A DNA stretch of 64,000 nucleotides from an uncultured Acidobacteriota bacterium (GCA_902825985.1 CADEDC010000022.1:1-64000); one strand, 5' to 3'. Positions 30,107 to 39,072 are shown, counted from the first letter of the stretch. Notes: generated by a model from the sequence alone, not told the origin. Numbers and translations: made by a program.

Positions 30107-31884
30107 TTCGCGCTCCCCTTCTGCAGCGTCGTCCAGGTGTCGACCGGCACGGTCGGCCAGTGTTCGCGGCCGCCATCCGGCCACCACACGTCGACGGCAG
30201 ACACCGCGTTCGTCCCGCCCAGGCCGACCAGCACGCGGGGATCGCTGGCCGACGCGTAACTGCCGTCGGCGCGGACGCGGCGCCAGAGTACGGTGCCATC
30301 CGACCGTGTCACGCCGACCCTGGCCCCGAGTTGGTCACGGTCTCCGGGACCGCCGACAAGGCGGAGACCGAGCCAATGCTGACGGTTGCCGACGTGATTG
30401 ATCAGCAGCCGTGCGCGGCCGGCATCGTTGCCGACGAGGATGTCGACGTCCCCATCGTTGTCGACATCGCCGAACGCCGCTCCGCGGCCGGATTCCGACA
30501 GTGCGAACGACGCCCCGGCACGGGCCGTGACATCCTCGAAGCGACCGTTGCCGAGATTGCGGAACAGCAATCGCGTCTGGTCGTACGGGAACGCGGCCCT
30601 GTCGTGTCCCTCCAGGGTGATGATCGTGCCGTTCGCACTGAAGGTGTCGAGCCAGCCGTCGTTGTCGTAGTCGAACCAGGCGGTGCCCCAGCCGGTGTAG
30701 GGCATGCTGGCCGGACCCAGCCCCGACACGGCGCCTTGATCGCGAAAGCGGGCGGCGCCGTCGTTCACGAAGAGATTGAAGCCCTGACTCGTGAGCTCCG
30801 TCATCACGAGGTCCTCGTCGCCGTCGTTGTCGTAATCTCCGGCGTCGACCCCCATGCTGGCTTCCGCCTTCCCTTCGGCGGTAATCGCGGCGCCGCTGGT
30901 CAGCGCCGACTCGCGGAAGGTGCCGTTCCGCTGGTTCATCCACAGCAGGTTGTCGGCGCCATCGTCGGCGACGTAGATGTCGATCCAGCCGTCGCCATCG
31001 AAGTCGGCGGTCGACACGCCGAGCGCGGGAGCCGGCCTCAGGCCGACCAGCGCCGTGGCACTGACGTCGGTGAAGCGCCCGTCGCCTTCGTTGTGGTACA
31101 GGCGATCGCGGATGCCGCCGTAGATCTGCGGTGGACAGTAGTCGCGCGCGCCGGCCGGGTTCGGACAGATGCTTTCCTTGTCGAGACCGCGGTAATTGAC
31201 GTTGTTGCCGACGTACAGGTCGAGCGCACCGTCACGATCGTAGTCGAGGAAGGCGGCCGAGACCGCGAATCCGGGCTGGTTGGCGGTTCCGCTCGTCGCG
31301 GTGATGTCGACGAACCGGCCACCGCCGCGATTGCGGTACAACTGGTTGCCGCCGAGGTGCATCAGGTAGAGGTCGACGAAGCCGTCGTTGTCGACGTCGC
31401 CGGCTGCGACGCCGAGGCCGTAGGCAACGGCCTCGATGCCGCTCTGCGCCGTGACGTCGACGAAGCGCAACGACCGACTGCCGTCGGGCCGCACCTCGAG
31501 GTCGTTCCGGTACAGCCGGCCCCGCAGTTCGGGGTTGGCGTTCGGCGTCCCGAGTGGATGGCCCTGCACCAGGTAGACGTCGAGATCGCCGTCGTTGTCC
31601 ATGTCGAACAGGGCGACGCCGGGCGGCAGAATTTCGGGGTAGTAGAACTGTCCGGCTGCGCCGTTCACGTGGATGAAGTCGATCCCGGAGGCCTGCGCCT
31701 CATCGGTGAACCACTCGACGGACGGGTCGGCAGGTGGGCCCGACGGGGTGTCCACGACCGTCGGCGGTGCAGCGTCCCCGCCGGCGCAGGCGGCGAGACT
31801 CAGCGTGAGCCCCAGACACCAGCCGCGTGCGCCATGGCTGACGTGGTGCCAGAGGGGGGCCCGGTGAGCATCGGCGAACCGCAT
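30103..31884 (-). CDS. CRTAC1 family lipoprotein (FG-GAP repeats, ASPIC/UnbV C-terminus)
   Basis: A protein of about 593 residues from the ATG at 31884. A signal peptide ends in LSLAACAGG, a lipobox. The body is an integrin-like propeller with repeated calcium-binding DxDxDG loops: FDMDNDGDLDVYL, GDVDNDGFVDLYL, FDGDGWIDIYVADDG, DYDNDGDEDLVMTE, FDYDNDGWLDTFSANG, GDVDNDGDVDILVGND. The C-terminal ~120 residues form the ASPIC/UnbV domain (NRQHWLGLRLVGGPGDRDQLGARVGV, split). It is likely to be surface- or periplasm-facing and to bind a carbohydrate or protein. It is coupled to the TPR lipoprotein by the GTGA overlap. Confidence 0.9.
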   Translation of the reverse strand: MRFADAHRAPLWHHVSHGARGWCLGLTLSLAACAGGDAAPPTVVDTPSGPPADPSVEWFTDEAQASGIDFIHVNGAAGQFYYPEILPPGVALFDMDNDGDLDVYLVQGHPLGTPNANPELRGRLYRNDLEVRPDGSRSLRFVDVTAQSGIEAVAYGLGVAAGDVDNDGFVDLYLMHLGGNQLYRNRGGGRFVDITATSGTANQPGFAVSAAFLDYDRDGALDLYVGNNVNYRGLDKESICPNPAGARDYCPPQIYGGIRDRLYHNEGDGRFTDVSATALVGLRPAPALGVSTADFDGDGWIDIYVADDGADNLLWMNQRNGTFRESALTSGAAITAEGKAEASMGVDAGDYDNDGDEDLVMTELTSQGFNLFVNDGAARFRDQGAVSGLGPASMPYTGWGTAWFDYDNDGWLDTFSANGTIITLEGHDRAAFPYDQTRLLFRNLGNGRFEDVTARAGASFALSESGRGAAFGDVDNDGDVDILVGNDAGRARLLINHVGNRQHWLGLRLVGGPGDRDQLGARVGVTRSDGTVLWRRVRADGSYASASDPRVLVGLGGTNAVSAVDVWWPDGGREHWPTVPVDTWTTLQKGSAK

Positions 31885-31907
31885 GGCTCTCAACCTTCCA
31901 ACCATAA

Positions 31908-31946
31908 AGAAAAACCCCCACCGGACGCCAGTGGCCCGATGGGGGT
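31908..31946 (-). terminator. Rho-independent terminator downstream of the small exported protein
   Basis: On the minus strand, CCCCCA pairs with TGGGGG across an imperfectly paired inner region and is followed directly by TTTTTC. This is a standard intrinsic terminator. It lies between the stop of the 121-residue gene (31990) and the start of the CRTAC1 gene (31884), so it would separate or attenuate transcription between the receptor side and the lipoprotein pair. Confidence 0.7.
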
Positions 31947-31989
31947 GTCTCGCCGGCGTCACCGCCGGCGGTGTCTGTCGCGGGCGGCG

Positions 31990-32355
31990 TCAGTCCTGCC
32001 GCGTGCCGAGGGAGGACGGCGTAACGTCGAGAACGTTCTTGTCAATCGTATAGACGGTGGCGGCGAAGCCGACGCCCATCGCGATGAACAGCAACGTCTT
32101 CTTGGCCTTGGACATGCCGTGCTGGGACAGGTTGCCGCCCTGCTCCTGGTAGGCCGAGGCCTTCTTCTTCTGGTTCTCGCGGACGGCGATACGGGCCGCA
32201 GTCGGCACCGTCGCGGTCGCCGGCGAGGCGACGATCTCGGTCGCGGCAAGCTGCTGGACGTGCCGGGTGCCGGCGGTGAGGATCGACTCACCGGCGACGG
32301 CGACCGACACGTGTCCGAGCGAGGCAACCAGTGCGAATACAAGCAACCGGTTCAT
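31990..32355 (-). CDS. Small exported protein of unknown function
   Basis: A protein of 121 residues with a signal peptide (MNRLLVFALVASLGHVSVAVAG) and a hydrophobic segment near the C-terminus (TLLFIAMGVGFAATVYTI) preceded by a charged Lys-rich patch. I recognise no family. It lies between the TonB receptor and the CRTAC1/TPR lipoproteins on the same strand and may be part of the same envelope function. It is followed by a clear intrinsic terminator. Confidence 0.7.
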   Translation of the reverse strand: MNRLLVFALVASLGHVSVAVAGESILTAGTRHVQQLAATEIVASPATATVPTAARIAVRENQKKKASAYQEQGGNLSQHGMSKAKKTLLFIAMGVGFAATVYTIDKNVLDVTPSSLGTRQD

Positions 32356-32385
32356 TCACATTCTCCTGACAGATACCCAGTGAAC

Positions 32386-32409
32386 GGCCCGCGCCGCTGG
32401 CAGCGGGCC
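32386..32409. repeat. Inverted repeat in the gap after the TonB receptor
   Basis: GGCCCGC and GCGGGCC flank a 10-base loop, in the short gap between the receptor stop and the start of the small exported protein. Together with the stronger hairpin at 32428-32461 it may reduce read-through or stabilise the 3' end of the receptor message. Confidence 0.35.
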
Positions 32410-32427
32410 GAGATGCGCGTCACGACG

Positions 32428-32461
32428 GGCCGGTTCGGGGCGCGACGCCCGCGAACCGGCC
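32428..32461 (-). terminator. Strong hairpin just after the TonB receptor stop
   Basis: GGCCGGTTCG at 32428-32437 pairs perfectly with CGAACCGGCC at 32452-32461, and the bases between can form a further GGGCG/CGCCC stem. It begins 8 bases after the receptor stop codon. There is no T tract, so it could be a 3'-end stabiliser or a factor-dependent terminator rather than a classical intrinsic one. Confidence 0.45.
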
Positions 32462-32468
32462 GCACCGA

Positions 32469-35400
32469 CTAGAACGACAGTGCCGCAGTTACGCGCGCGA
32501 GTCGCGGATCGAGGAACGTCGACGGCCGCAGCCAGCGCGCGCCGTAGGCTGTCGTCACGTTCTGCACCGAGTTCGAGTTCAACGCGTTGTAGACGTCGAA
32601 CGCCAGGCGCACCTTCCCCCAGCCGATGCCGACCGTCTTGCTGACGGCCAGGTCGAGCTGATGGAAGCGCGGCCCGAAGTCGGAGTTCGGGGTGATCAGG
32701 TTCACCGTCTGCTGCTGCGTCAGGGTGTTCGACGCCCGCACGGTGCCGTCGGCGCGCGGCTTGAAGGTGACACTGGCCGCGGTGGCGACGAACGTCGCGT
32801 TCTGTGCCGCGCCGCGGGTGTTGCGGTAGATGAAGCTGGCATTGAACCCGCCCTTGATCGGCACGCTGCCGTTGAAGCGGATGTCCATGTTGTCCTTCAA
32901 CGCCGTGACGATGCGGCACGAGCCTTCGCCGTTGTTCAGGAAGGTGTAGAAGTTCGCGCCACCCGCCGTGCCGGTGATGTCGACCGGCGTGTTCGGCACG
33001 TCGACCGTGAAGCAGTTGTCGTTCACCTGCCGGCCGGCGTCGAGGCCGCCGCCCACCCGGATGTTGTGCGGGAGCCGACCGTCGAGGCTGATCCAGAAGC
33101 CATCCCAGTAGCGCTGGGGCAGCCGGGTGTTGCCGTTCTGGCCGACGAACTCCTTCGCGTTGGTCACGCGAATCTGACCTTGACCGAAGAGCTCGGGGCG
33201 GACGTTGTAGAAGCCGCAGCGCTGCTGCCCGGCGTTCGGCAAGCGCGGATCGTTCGGCACCGAGATGCAGAACTCGTCGAACGACGCCGGCGTGAGCGCC
33301 GTGTTCTCCGTCACCGTGAAGCTGCCGTCCCAATTGTGGTTGTAGCCGACGTTCAGCGACAGGCCGCGCGTGACCTCGTGCTGCAGGTCGACGTTGATGT
33401 CCCACAGGAAGTCGCGGTTGTCGAACTTCGCCGAGTCGTCGAAGAGGACCGCGTTCGGGTTGAACTGGCCGAAGAACACGCTGCTCATCGGACCGCACTC
33501 GCCGTTGGGCTGCAGGTTGCGGATGTCGCAGTCCGGCGTGTAGTCGCCGTCGGCGTCGCTCCAGTTGCGCGTCGCGCTGTTGACGGACGAGTTGAACGGG
33601 TGGAAGCGGCTGGTGAAGTCGCCGCGGCTCAACTGCACGTAGCGGCCGGTCGACAGGCGCAGCGCCGTGCGGCCGTTGCCGAAGACGTCAATGGCCGCGC
33701 CGAGGCGCGGGTTGATGTCGTTGTAGATCGGCACGCCCTTCAGTTCCGGCGCCTCACGACGCGGCACGTAGGGACCGGCCTCGGCGACCGAGGCGAGGTA
33801 GCCCATGCTGACGCGGTCGTAGCGGACGCCGAGGTTCCAGGTGACGCGGCCCATCCTCCACGCGTCCTGCGCGAAGATGCCCAGTTCCGAGTTCTGGCGA
33901 ACGTTCACCTGGAACGGCAACGCGTAGTATTCGAGCTGCGCCGGGCGGCCGTTCGTGAAGATGTAGTTCAGGCCGTCGACGACGTTGTTGCGGCTGCGCG
34001 ACTCGTCGTTGAAGCCCTGCTCGTTGGTCACGCCGACCTTCACGTTGTGCGTGCCGGTGACGTACGACACCGCGAAGCGCTGGGCGCCGCGGCCGGTTCG
34101 CGCCTTCGGCGCGGTGAGCAGCGCCGTGGCGCCGTAGCGGAACGCGGTCGTCGATTCCAGAATCGACCGGTCGTTCTGCGTGACACCGTCCTCGGCGAAG
34201 TTCACCCAGTTGGCCGTCTGCCAGGACGCGCCGGCTTCGAGCAGCAGGCGGCTGGTGATCGGCGCGGTCCACACCCCCTGCACGACGCCCGAGGGGAACC
34301 AGTCCCAGCCGCGTTCCGACTCGATCGAGTTCGCGCCGGTGAACGGGCCGGTCGTGCAACGGCACGACTTCTGGATGTCGCCGTAGAAATTCAGGCGGTT
34401 CTTCTGGTTGATCTGGGTGGTGATACGACCGGCGTGGTTGCGATACCAGTCGAAGCTCGCCGCTTCGCGGACCGTCCCGAGGGATGGATCACCATACCGG
34501 GCGCTCGCAAACGGGGTGCCCGGCTGGCCGGGGTAGAACAAGGTGGGCGTCACGCCGGAGAAGCCCTGGGCTCGTCCGAGGTTCGGGTTGAATTCCTGGG
34601 CCCGTCCCTGAAGCGGATTGTAGAACGCGCTCGGCTGGACGACCGTCGAGCCCCAGCGCGCGACGGCGCCGAAGAACCAGACCTTGTCCTGCTTGATCGG
34701 ACCGCCGAGCTGACCGCCGGCGCGGTAGATGCGCTGCACCTTGGCCGCCGAGTTGATGCCGGCGGCACTCAGCTGCGCCGCGTTCCCCAGGGCCCACTCG
34801 TTCAGGTTGTCGCGCACGTTCGCGCTCTGCATCGACCCGTTCGAAAAGAAGCCGTCGATGCCGCCGGTGAACGTGTTGCTGCCGCTCTTGGGGATGGCAT
34901 TCAGCGAGACGCTGCCCGAGCCGGCTTCGGCACCCATGCCGCTCGTCTCGATCTGCAGCTCCTGGATGTTGCCCTGATCCGTGATGTAGCCGACGCCCGA
35001 TGCCTCGTTGACGAAATACTGGTTGCGGAAGCCGTCGAAGTTGGCGCGCGTGCCGGTCTTGCCATGGAACAGGGTGTAGTTGCCCTGCGCCGACCAGGTG
35101 TCGCGCGTGCCGCCGACGTCTGCCTGCGTGGCCGCAAACCCGGGGGTGACGTAGGCCAGCGTCTGCAGGCCGACGTTGCCGCTCGGAAGGGTGTCGAGTT
35201 CGCTGGCGTTCAGCGTGTCCTGCTTGCGCATGCTCGAGGTATCGACGACCGGCGCCGCGCCGCTCACCGTGATCGTCTCCTCGAGCGAGCCGACCTGCAT
35301 CGAGACGTTCACCGACGCCGTGAACCCGGTCGGCAGGTTGATGCCTTCGCGCTTGACGCTCGCGAAACCGGGCAGCGTGAACGTGACGGTGTAGTCGCCC

Positions 35401-35639
35401 GGCCGCAGATCGACGATGCTGTACCGGCCTTCACCATCGGTGGTCACTGAACGAACTTTTTCGATCAGAACCGGACTCGCGGCTTCGACGGTGACACCAG
35501 GCATCGCCAGGCCCGATGTGTCCCGCACGATGCCCGAGATGCCGCTAGCCTGCTGAGCCAACGCCCCGGACGCGCTGATGGCCAGTGCCCCGAGTGCCCC
35601 GAGCACGACCTCCAGCCATCGCTTCCTCAATTGAACCAC
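32469..35639 (-). CDS. TonB-dependent receptor with N-terminal carboxypeptidase-regulatory-like domain
   Basis: A protein of 1056 residues. The GTG at 35639 is chosen because GGAGGGG lies directly upstream and a clear signal peptide follows (ending SGALAQQ). The carboxypeptidase-regulatory-like domain covers about residues 30-115 (ISGIVRDTSGLAMPGVTVEA), then a plug (NASELDTLPSGNVGLQTLAY; GSGSVSLNAIPKSGSNTFTG) and a beta-barrel ending in ARVTAALSF. It has the same architecture as the receptor at 15966-18887, but the plug and barrel are clearly different in sequence. It is an outer-membrane importer of unknown ligand. Its stop is a C-TAG site without the palindromic element. The two lipoproteins downstream may cooperate with it. 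Confidence 0.92.
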   Translation of the reverse strand: MVQLRKRWLEVVLGALGALAISASGALAQQASGISGIVRDTSGLAMPGVTVEAASPVLIEKVRSVTTDGEGRYSIVDLRPGDYTVTFTLPGFASVKREGINLPTGFTASVNVSMQVGSLEETITVSGAAPVVDTSSMRKQDTLNASELDTLPSGNVGLQTLAYVTPGFAATQADVGGTRDTWSAQGNYTLFHGKTGTRANFDGFRNQYFVNEASGVGYITDQGNIQELQIETSGMGAEAGSGSVSLNAIPKSGSNTFTGGIDGFFSNGSMQSANVRDNLNEWALGNAAQLSAAGINSAAKVQRIYRAGGQLGGPIKQDKVWFFGAVARWGSTVVQPSAFYNPLQGRAQEFNPNLGRAQGFSGVTPTLFYPGQPGTPFASARYGDPSLGTVREAASFDWYRNHAGRITTQINQKNRLNFYGDIQKSCRCTTGPFTGANSIESERGWDWFPSGVVQGVWTAPITSRLLLEAGASWQTANWVNFAEDGVTQNDRSILESTTAFRYGATALLTAPKARTGRGAQRFAVSYVTGTHNVKVGVTNEQGFNDESRSRNNVVDGLNYIFTNGRPAQLEYYALPFQVNVRQNSELGIFAQDAWRMGRVTWNLGVRYDRVSMGYLASVAEAGPYVPRREAPELKGVPIYNDINPRLGAAIDVFGNGRTALRLSTGRYVQLSRGDFTSRFHPFNSSVNSATRNWSDADGDYTPDCDIRNLQPNGECGPMSSVFFGQFNPNAVLFDDSAKFDNRDFLWDINVDLQHEVTRGLSLNVGYNHNWDGSFTVTENTALTPASFDEFCISVPNDPRLPNAGQQRCGFYNVRPELFGQGQIRVTNAKEFVGQNGNTRLPQRYWDGFWISLDGRLPHNIRVGGGLDAGRQVNDNCFTVDVPNTPVDITGTAGGANFYTFLNNGEGSCRIVTALKDNMDIRFNGSVPIKGGFNASFIYRNTRGAAQNATFVATAASVTFKPRADGTVRASNTLTQQQTVNLITPNSDFGPRFHQLDLAVSKTVGIGWGKVRLAFDVYNALNSNSVQNVTTAYGARWLRPSTFLDPRLARVTAALSF

Positions 35640-35657
35640 TGACCCCTCCACCGAATC

Positions 35658-35680
35658 GCGCCCGGCTGAACGCCGGGCGC
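35658..35680. promoter_or_regulatory. Hairpin in the leader of the TonB receptor gene
   Basis: GCGCCCGGC and GCCGGGCGC flank the loop TGAAC, a perfect 9-bp stem 19 bases before the receptor start and about 10 bases before its GGAGGGG. In the receptor message it would sit just ahead of the ribosome-binding site and might modulate translation. Read on the plus strand it is followed by TTT, so it could also stop antisense transcription. Confidence 0.45.
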
Positions 35681-35756
35681 TTTCCGAGCAGCGTTTGTGC
35701 GCGTTGGACCCAGCCGGCACACATTCGTGTCGACACTCCCTCCAAGCGCGGCCAGT

Positions 35757-35786
35757 TTTGTAGCATGTTTACACTAGCGCTGGCAA
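35757..35786 (-). promoter_or_regulatory. Candidate sigma-70-type promoter for the TonB receptor
   Basis: On the minus strand TTGCCA (35786-35781) and TACAAA (35762-35757) are separated by 18 bases, in one of the few AT-richer patches of this gap. Transcription from here would give a leader of about 110 bases containing the hairpin at 35658-35680. Prediction by eye only. Confidence 0.35.
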
Positions 35787-36158
35787 TCGATGCCGAGCTG
35801 GATTCCGACGCTCCGATAGCCCGGTTCGGGCCCACGATCCAAAAACGAGGATGTCCAGCGCCGTCCAAGATGTCATCACGTGCACCTCCGGGCCGGGAAG
35901 CCGCGTAGGTTGCGGTCGTACGGCACCCAGACGGTCATGGCGCAGCGGGTATTCGCCATAAATCCCGCCGGTGGCACCGGCCCTGGCGTCCGGCGACGAC
36001 ACCGACACCAACTCCGACACCGACGGGGGGATGGGATGGGGGCGAACGCTCGAGCGGCGGCGATATCGTCCTCTCGCGGAGCTCCGGGCGCCGCGTTCGG
36101 CCGGTCCGACGACTCGTCATGGCGTGAAGAAAGTCGTCGCGGCCGCTCCGGCCGCAGC
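35787..36158. other. Gap with no supported gene
   Basis: This 372-base stretch lies between the receptor promoter region and the DUF5996 gene. Frames are open in several directions but are low in complexity, lack ribosome-binding sites and show no domain. I see no repeat or RNA gene. Confidence 0.5.
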
Positions 36159-36170
36159 TACGATGCGAGC

Positions 36171-37073
36171 ATGGCGAGCAACGACTGGCCGGCCCTGCCG
36201 TACCACGAGTGGAAGGACACCTACGCGACGCTCCACATGTGGACGCAGGTCGTCGGCAAGGGGGCGGTCGCTCACGCATTGCCCCTCAATCATTCCTGGG
36301 GCGTGGCGCTGCGCCTCACCAGTCGCGGACTGGAAACCGGGCTCCTCCACCACGGCCCCCGGCAGTTCACCATCCAGTTCGATTTCATCGACCACCAGCT
36401 ATGGATTGCCGCCTCGGACGGGGCGCGACGGGTGCTGCCGCTGACGCCGCGTACGGTGGCCGATTTCTATCGTGACGTCACCGCGCTACTCACCGACATG
36501 GGGCTGCCGGTGCGCATCTGGACGATGCCGGTCGAGATCCCCTCGCCGATCCGCTTCGAAGAAGACACGACGCACCGCGATTACGACCCCGAGCCGGTGA
36601 ACCGCATGTGGCGCATCCTGTTGCAGGTTGAACGCGTGTTGAACGTGTCGCGCTGCCGCTTCGTCGGGAAGGCCAGTCCGGCGCACTTCTTCTGGGGGAG
36701 CTTCGACCTCGCACAAACCCGCTTCTCCGGCCGACCGGCGCCGCCCCGCGACGGTCCGGCATTCGCCCGCGAGGCGTATTCCCACGAGGTGATCAGCCAT
36801 GGATTCTGGCCCGGCGGCGACCAGATGCCCGAGCCGGTCTTCTATGCGTATGCCGTCCCGCAGCCGGATGGCTTCAGCGCGGCCCGGGTCCGTCCCGACG
36901 CGGCGGCCTATCACGCCGGGCTGGGCGAGTTCCTGCTGCCCTACGAGGCCGTCCGCCGTGCGGCGTCTCCCGACGCCGCCCTGCTCGACTTCGTCGAGAG
37001 CACGTACGCAGCCGGCGCCACGCTCGGATCCTGGGATCGCGCGGCCGTCGAGCAGGGGGCCGGCGGCTCCTAG
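36171..37073 (+). CDS. DUF5996 family protein
   Basis: A protein of 300 residues beginning with WPALPYHEWKDTYATLHMWT, followed by LNHSWGVALRLTSRGLETG, FDFIDHQLWIAASDG, EDTTHRDYDPEPVNRMWRIL and PAHFFWGSFDLAQTRFSGR, the conserved blocks of DUF5996. The function is not known. It is predicted to be cytoplasmic, as there is no signal peptide. The ATG at 36171 is preceded by TACGAT (36159-36164) with a 6-base spacer and no ribosome-binding site, which suggests a leaderless message. The frame remains open upstream to 35880 but carries only low-complexity sequence. Confidence 0.85.
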   Translation: MASNDWPALPYHEWKDTYATLHMWTQVVGKGAVAHALPLNHSWGVALRLTSRGLETGLLHHGPRQFTIQFDFIDHQLWIAASDGARRVLPLTPRTVADFYRDVTALLTDMGLPVRIWTMPVEIPSPIRFEEDTTHRDYDPEPVNRMWRILLQVERVLNVSRCRFVGKASPAHFFWGSFDLAQTRFSGRPAPPRDGPAFAREAYSHEVISHGFWPGGDQMPEPVFYAYAVPQPDGFSAARVRPDAAAYHAGLGEFLLPYEAVRRAASPDAALLDFVESTYAAGATLGSWDRAAVEQGAGGS

Positions 37074-37096
37074 GACCCGCGTCAGATGTGGCAACC

Positions 37097-37261
37097 TCAG
37101 GCGATCGTACGGCGTCCGGTCAGCAGGTGCACCAGGAACAGCACGATGGCGATGACGAACAGCACGTAGGCGATATTGGTCGCCACAGCCGCGACACCCG
37201 AGACACCGAGCACGCCTGCGATGAGCGCTATGACGAGGAACACGAGCGCGTAATACAGCAC
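37097..37261 (-). CDS. DUF1328 / UPF0391 small membrane protein (YtjA-like)
   Basis: A protein of 54 residues starting with GTG at 37261 and preceded by GGAGGTGAAT, a near-perfect ribosome-binding site. LYYALVFLVIALIAGVLGVS followed by GVAAVATNIAYVLFVIAIVL is the complete UPF0391 pattern of two membrane helices. It is an inner-membrane protein of unknown function, often stress-induced in other bacteria. Confidence 0.9.
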   Translation of the reverse strand: MLYYALVFLVIALIAGVLGVSGVAAVATNIAYVLFVIAIVLFLVHLLTGRRTIA

Positions 37262-37471
37262 ATTCACCTCCGCCTGCCAGCAATAGCAGGGACTGTGCCG
37301 TATCGGAACGGGTGTGGAACCGGTCGCGGGACTCCCGATCGTGACGGTTGAGAAGTCCGCTACCAATTGATGGGTGATGGGGCACCGTCTGCCGGCCGCC
37401 GGGGCCGGCAACGCCCCCGGCAGCGATGGTGCCGCTCTTGCGACCGTCTGCGGTCGGCAGGAGGCGCGACA

Positions 37472-38404
37472 ATGGCTGCACCCCAGGACATCCCCCGTCG
37501 TCCATTCGGACGGCACCGCGATCTCGTCTCGATCATGGGCCTCGGCGGTTTTCACCTCGGCCGGACGAAGACCGCCGCTGAGGCCGTTCGAATCGTGCAC
37601 GAGGCGATTGATGCGGGCATCAACTTCCTCGACAACGCCTGGGAGTATCACGAGGGAGAGAGCGAACGCCGGATGGGCCGGGCGATTGCCGACCGCCGGG
37701 ATTCGGTGTTCCTGATGACCAAGGTGTGCACGCATGGACGCGGGGCGACCGTGGCGATGCGCCAGCTGGACGAGTCGCTGCGGCGTCTGCGGACCGACCA
37801 CCTCGACCTCTGGCAGATCCATGAGTGTGTGTACGCCAACGATCCCGATCTGCACTTCGCCCGCGGCGGCGTGATCGAGGCGCTCGATCAGGCGAAGGCG
37901 CAGGGAAAGGTCCGCTACGTCGGGTTCACCGGGCACAAGCATCCGGCGATTCACCTGCGGATGCTCGCGGCCGGCTTTCCGTTCGACGCCTGCCAGCTGC
38001 CGCTCAACGGCTTCGACGCGCAGTTCCGCAGCTTCCAGACGCACGTCCTTCCGGAGCTGCGCCGCCAACGGGTGGCGGCGATCGGCATGAAGAGCCTCGG
38101 CGGCGACGGACGCGCGGTCAGGAAACGGGCGGTGGGCGCCGCCGACGCGTTGCGCTATGCGATGAGCCTGCCGGTGTGCACCACCGTGTCGGGCATCGAC
38201 TCGCTGAAAGTCTTGCGGCAGAACCTACGGATCGCCCGCAGCTTCGTGCCGATGTCCGCCCCTGAGCGCCGCGCCTACGAAAGACGTCTCCGGGACACCG
38301 CGCCGGACGGGCGTTTCGAGTTGTACAAGACGACGGCGGAACACGAGGGCGACGTCGGGCGAGCCCAGCACGGCTATCCGACGCAGGACGAGATTGCCCT
38401 CTAA
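37472..38404 (+). CDS. Aldo/keto reductase
   Basis: A protein of 310 residues, ATG at 37472 with AGGAGG 8 bases upstream. It is an AKR TIM barrel: SIMGLGGFHLG, AIDAGINFLDNAWEY (catalytic Asp and Tyr region: D in FLDNA, Y in WEY), FLMTKVCTHGRG (Lys), and DHLDLWQIHECVY (His). It reduces aldehydes or ketones with NADPH; the substrate is unknown. The C-terminal ~40 residues differ from typical oxidoreductases and are shared with the AKR subfamily that carries a ferredoxin-like tail in other bacteria, although no Cys cluster is present here. Confidence 0.9.
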   Translation: MAAPQDIPRRPFGRHRDLVSIMGLGGFHLGRTKTAAEAVRIVHEAIDAGINFLDNAWEYHEGESERRMGRAIADRRDSVFLMTKVCTHGRGATVAMRQLDESLRRLRTDHLDLWQIHECVYANDPDLHFARGGVIEALDQAKAQGKVRYVGFTGHKHPAIHLRMLAAGFPFDACQLPLNGFDAQFRSFQTHVLPELRRQRVAAIGMKSLGGDGRAVRKRAVGAADALRYAMSLPVCTTVSGIDSLKVLRQNLRIARSFVPMSAPERRAYERRLRDTAPDGRFELYKTTAEHEGDVGRAQHGYPTQDEIAL

Positions 38405-38420
38405 GAGTTCGGTTCGCCAC

Positions 38421-38930
38421 ATGCAGAGCCGGATATCCAGGCCACCGGCCGTCGGGACGCGCGTGATCTCCGCGATCGCGCTCGGCACACTGACCGGCAT
38501 GCGCAGCATGAGCGGCCTCGCCATCGCCAGCCTGGCGCAGCGGCGTCGCTGGGCCCCCGTGGCAGTGGCCGCGGCAATCGCCGAGCTGGCCGCAGACAAG
38601 ACGCCGTGGGTGGGGAACCGGATCGATGCCGCCCCGCTCCTCGCACGAGCCGCCCTCGGTGGGATCGTCGGTGGACGGGTGACCGCTCGGCGGCGGCCCC
38701 TTGGTGCGCTCGCGGGGGCAACGGCCGCGGTTGCCGCCACGTTCGCAGCCTTCCACGTGCGCCGCAACGCTCCCGGTGCCGACATGGCGAAAGCGCTGGT
38801 CGAAGACGTCATCGTCGCGGCGATCGGCGCCTGCCTCCTGTGCTCACACCTGGTCGACGGCGATCGATGCCGGTCGTCCGTGGTCTCTGAGCCCGCGCCC
38901 GGCCTGCCTCGCCCGTTCGAAACGCGGTGA
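38421..38930 (+). CDS. DUF4126-like membrane protein
   Basis: A protein of 169 residues. SAIALGTLTGMRSMSGLAIAS near the start and ALGGIVGGRVTARRRPLGALAGA in the middle resemble DUF4126-type proteins, with three or four hydrophobic segments. It is probably in the inner membrane; the function is unknown. It starts 17 bases after the aldo/keto reductase stop, so the two may be co-transcribed. The C-terminal 20 residues are polar and variable. Confidence 0.65.
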   Translation: MQSRISRPPAVGTRVISAIALGTLTGMRSMSGLAIASLAQRRRWAPVAVAAAIAELAADKTPWVGNRIDAAPLLARAALGGIVGGRVTARRRPLGALAGATAAVAATFAAFHVRRNAPGADMAKALVEDVIVAAIGACLLCSHLVDGDRCRSSVVSEPAPGLPRPFETR

Positions 38931-39072
38931 CGGGTCGGCCGTCAGCGGGCTCCGCGGGTGCCGGCGCCGTGGGGCAGTTTGCGAGCGCCCGGCGACGTGA
39001 CCGCTTGCCAAGCGATTCGAACTCGACTAGCGTGGCACCCGCCAACGGCTCACTGGCTCTGGAGGATTCGCG

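Noticed and set aside
30013-32472. An 819-residue plus-strand frame antisense to the CRTAC1 and TPR genes
   Set aside because: The repeated Asp-Val-Asp pattern is the reverse reading of the FG-GAP repeats; the minus-strand genes have clear domains and coupled starts.
32661-35450. A 929-residue open frame on the plus strand antisense to the TonB receptor
   Set aside because: It is a mirror of the receptor codons in GC-rich DNA; composition is Arg/Val/Ala-rich with no domain, signal peptide or ribosome-binding site.
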